The notes under the pieces are model-generated. The model saw nothing but the letters and a program-made list of their open reading frames with translations, had not been told where the DNA came from and searched no databases. From JABDOU01 sp041609995 (GTDB lineage Bacteria > Actinomycetota > Acidimicrobiia > Spongiisociales > SHLN01), in assembly GCA_041609995.1 (NCBI GenBank), contig JBFIPU010000059.1, positions 1 to 16,592 of the forward strand: a DNA stretch of 16,592 nucleotides, given 5' to 3'. A program made the translations under genes and the position numbers. This document shows, piece by piece, positions 16,084-16,592 of the stretch (within the stretch, counting starts at the first letter, position 1; each line of letters begins with the position of its first letter).

Positions 16084-16135
16084 CGGGTCTCATGGTGGCT
16101 GGCAACGTTACCGAGGGCCAGGGGCACATCCAAGG

Positions 16136-16151
16136 GCCGATCTGGATCGGC
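16136..16151. repeat. 16-bp palindrome GCCGATC-TG-GATCGGC
   Basis: Perfect 7-base arms surround TG in the 151-bp region between the metZ-side genes and the diverging lipoprotein gene. It is placed where an operator for either direction could act. Its regulator is unknown. A short near-repeat (CGTCTAAAC at 16183, CGTCAAAC at 16194) lies nearer the lipoprotein gene. Confidence 0.4.
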
Positions 16152-16234
16152 GCCTTCCTCGAAACTCCCCAGACCTTTCCATCGTCTAAACGTCGTCAAA
16201 CGGGCACCCGGCAACGCATCGCTGAGAGGACGAC

Positions 16235-16592
16235 GTGAGAAGAGGTATTTCTGCCGCCTTGCTTGCGGCTGCTGCCGCAACTGTTTTCGTGGCTTGCGGC
16301 CGTGACGGCGGGCCTGCGCCTTCCCCGGTCTCAGAGCAGTCAATCCCTGAACAGTCGCTCGTCGAACGCCCGGTTGATACCGCGTCGGATGCGGGAGGCG
16401 ACCGTCTGCCGGTGCAGCGCGGCGACGAGGATTACGGCCACCGTCCCATGCTTTTGACCGGTGTCATCACCCTCCAGCCAAACGGCTGTTGGACACTCGA
16501 TCTGGGCGACGCACCGCGCACCATCGTGTTTCCCCCGGGCTATTCGAAGGCCGCCGATGATCCAACGGTGATGGCTGGGCCGGATGGGGTGC
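16235..16592 (+). CDS. Predicted lipoprotein, unknown function (3' end outside window)
   Basis: The first 119 codons begin with a signal sequence, VRRGISAALLAAAAATVFVA, ending in a probable lipobox Cys at residue 21 (FVAC), then a Pro/Ser/Glu-rich linker typical of surface-tethered actinobacterial lipoproteins. The following part (MLLTGVITLQPNGCWTLDLG...) looks like the start of a small beta domain that I cannot name. The GTG start follows GAGAGGA. The product is expected at the outer face of the membrane. It diverges from metZ and has no evident link to the methyl pathway. Confidence 0.7.
   Translation, partial: MRRGISAALLAAAAATVFVACGRDGGPAPSPVSEQSIPEQSLVERPVDTASDAGGDRLPVQRGDEDYGHRPMLLTGVITLQPNGCWTLDLGDAPRTIVFPPGYSKAADDPTVMAGPDGV

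Noticed and set aside
1..16592. CRISPR arrays, tRNA or rRNA genes, insertion sequences and integrase sites.
   Set aside because: No regularly spaced repeats, RNA gene signatures, transposases or terminal repeats were seen.

Overview
This is a GC-rich, densely packed bacterial window. Protein character, many GTG starts and overlapping gene ends suggest an actinobacterium, perhaps an Acidimicrobiia-like or marine lineage; that placement is an impression from protein style and was not computed. The window is built around a divergent control region at about 7010-7279 and looks like a complete pathway for stripping methyl groups from glycine betaine or a similar quaternary amine onto tetrahydrofolate (THF).

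Right arm (plus strand, 7280-14182): seven tightly coupled genes encode a B12-binding corrinoid protein, a DUF1638 protein with four cysteines, a small 'virulence factor' family protein, a methyl-THF:corrinoid methyltransferase, a [2Fe-2S]/ASKHA corrinoid-reactivating protein (RACo type), an MttB-family methyltransferase without a pyrrolysine codon, and a MetF-type methylenetetrahydrofolate reductase. Most junctions are GTGA overlaps or gaps of a few bases. The RACo gene appears to start at CTG.

Left arm (minus strand, 7009 down to 811): a dimethylglycine/sarcosine dehydrogenase-like flavoprotein with a folate-binding GcvT half, then ETF beta, ETF alpha, an NTE-type cyclic-nucleotide/patatin phospholipase and a 55-residue membrane peptide. 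The dehydrogenase reading frame carries one in-frame TAG at 6302-6304 that splits an otherwise intact protein. A separate minus-strand gene at the left edge (1-674, truncated) encodes a betaine-type homocysteine S-methyltransferase.

Right edge: minus-strand metZ (O-succinylhomoserine sulfhydrylase) with a possible small coupled ORF upstream and an SRPBCC protein downstream, then the start of a plus-strand lipoprotein that runs off the window.

Inferred working model: the phospholipase may release choline head groups. The MttB-type enzyme passes the first betaine methyl through the corrinoid protein to THF, and MetF interconverts methyl- and methylene-THF. The dehydrogenase removes the next methyls as methylene-THF and feeds electrons to ETF. 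The homocysteine methyltransferase and MetZ link the same methyl pool to methionine. The corrinoid protein has a strongly acidic N-terminus, whereas its three presumed partners carry Arg-rich tails, which suggests electrostatic docking.
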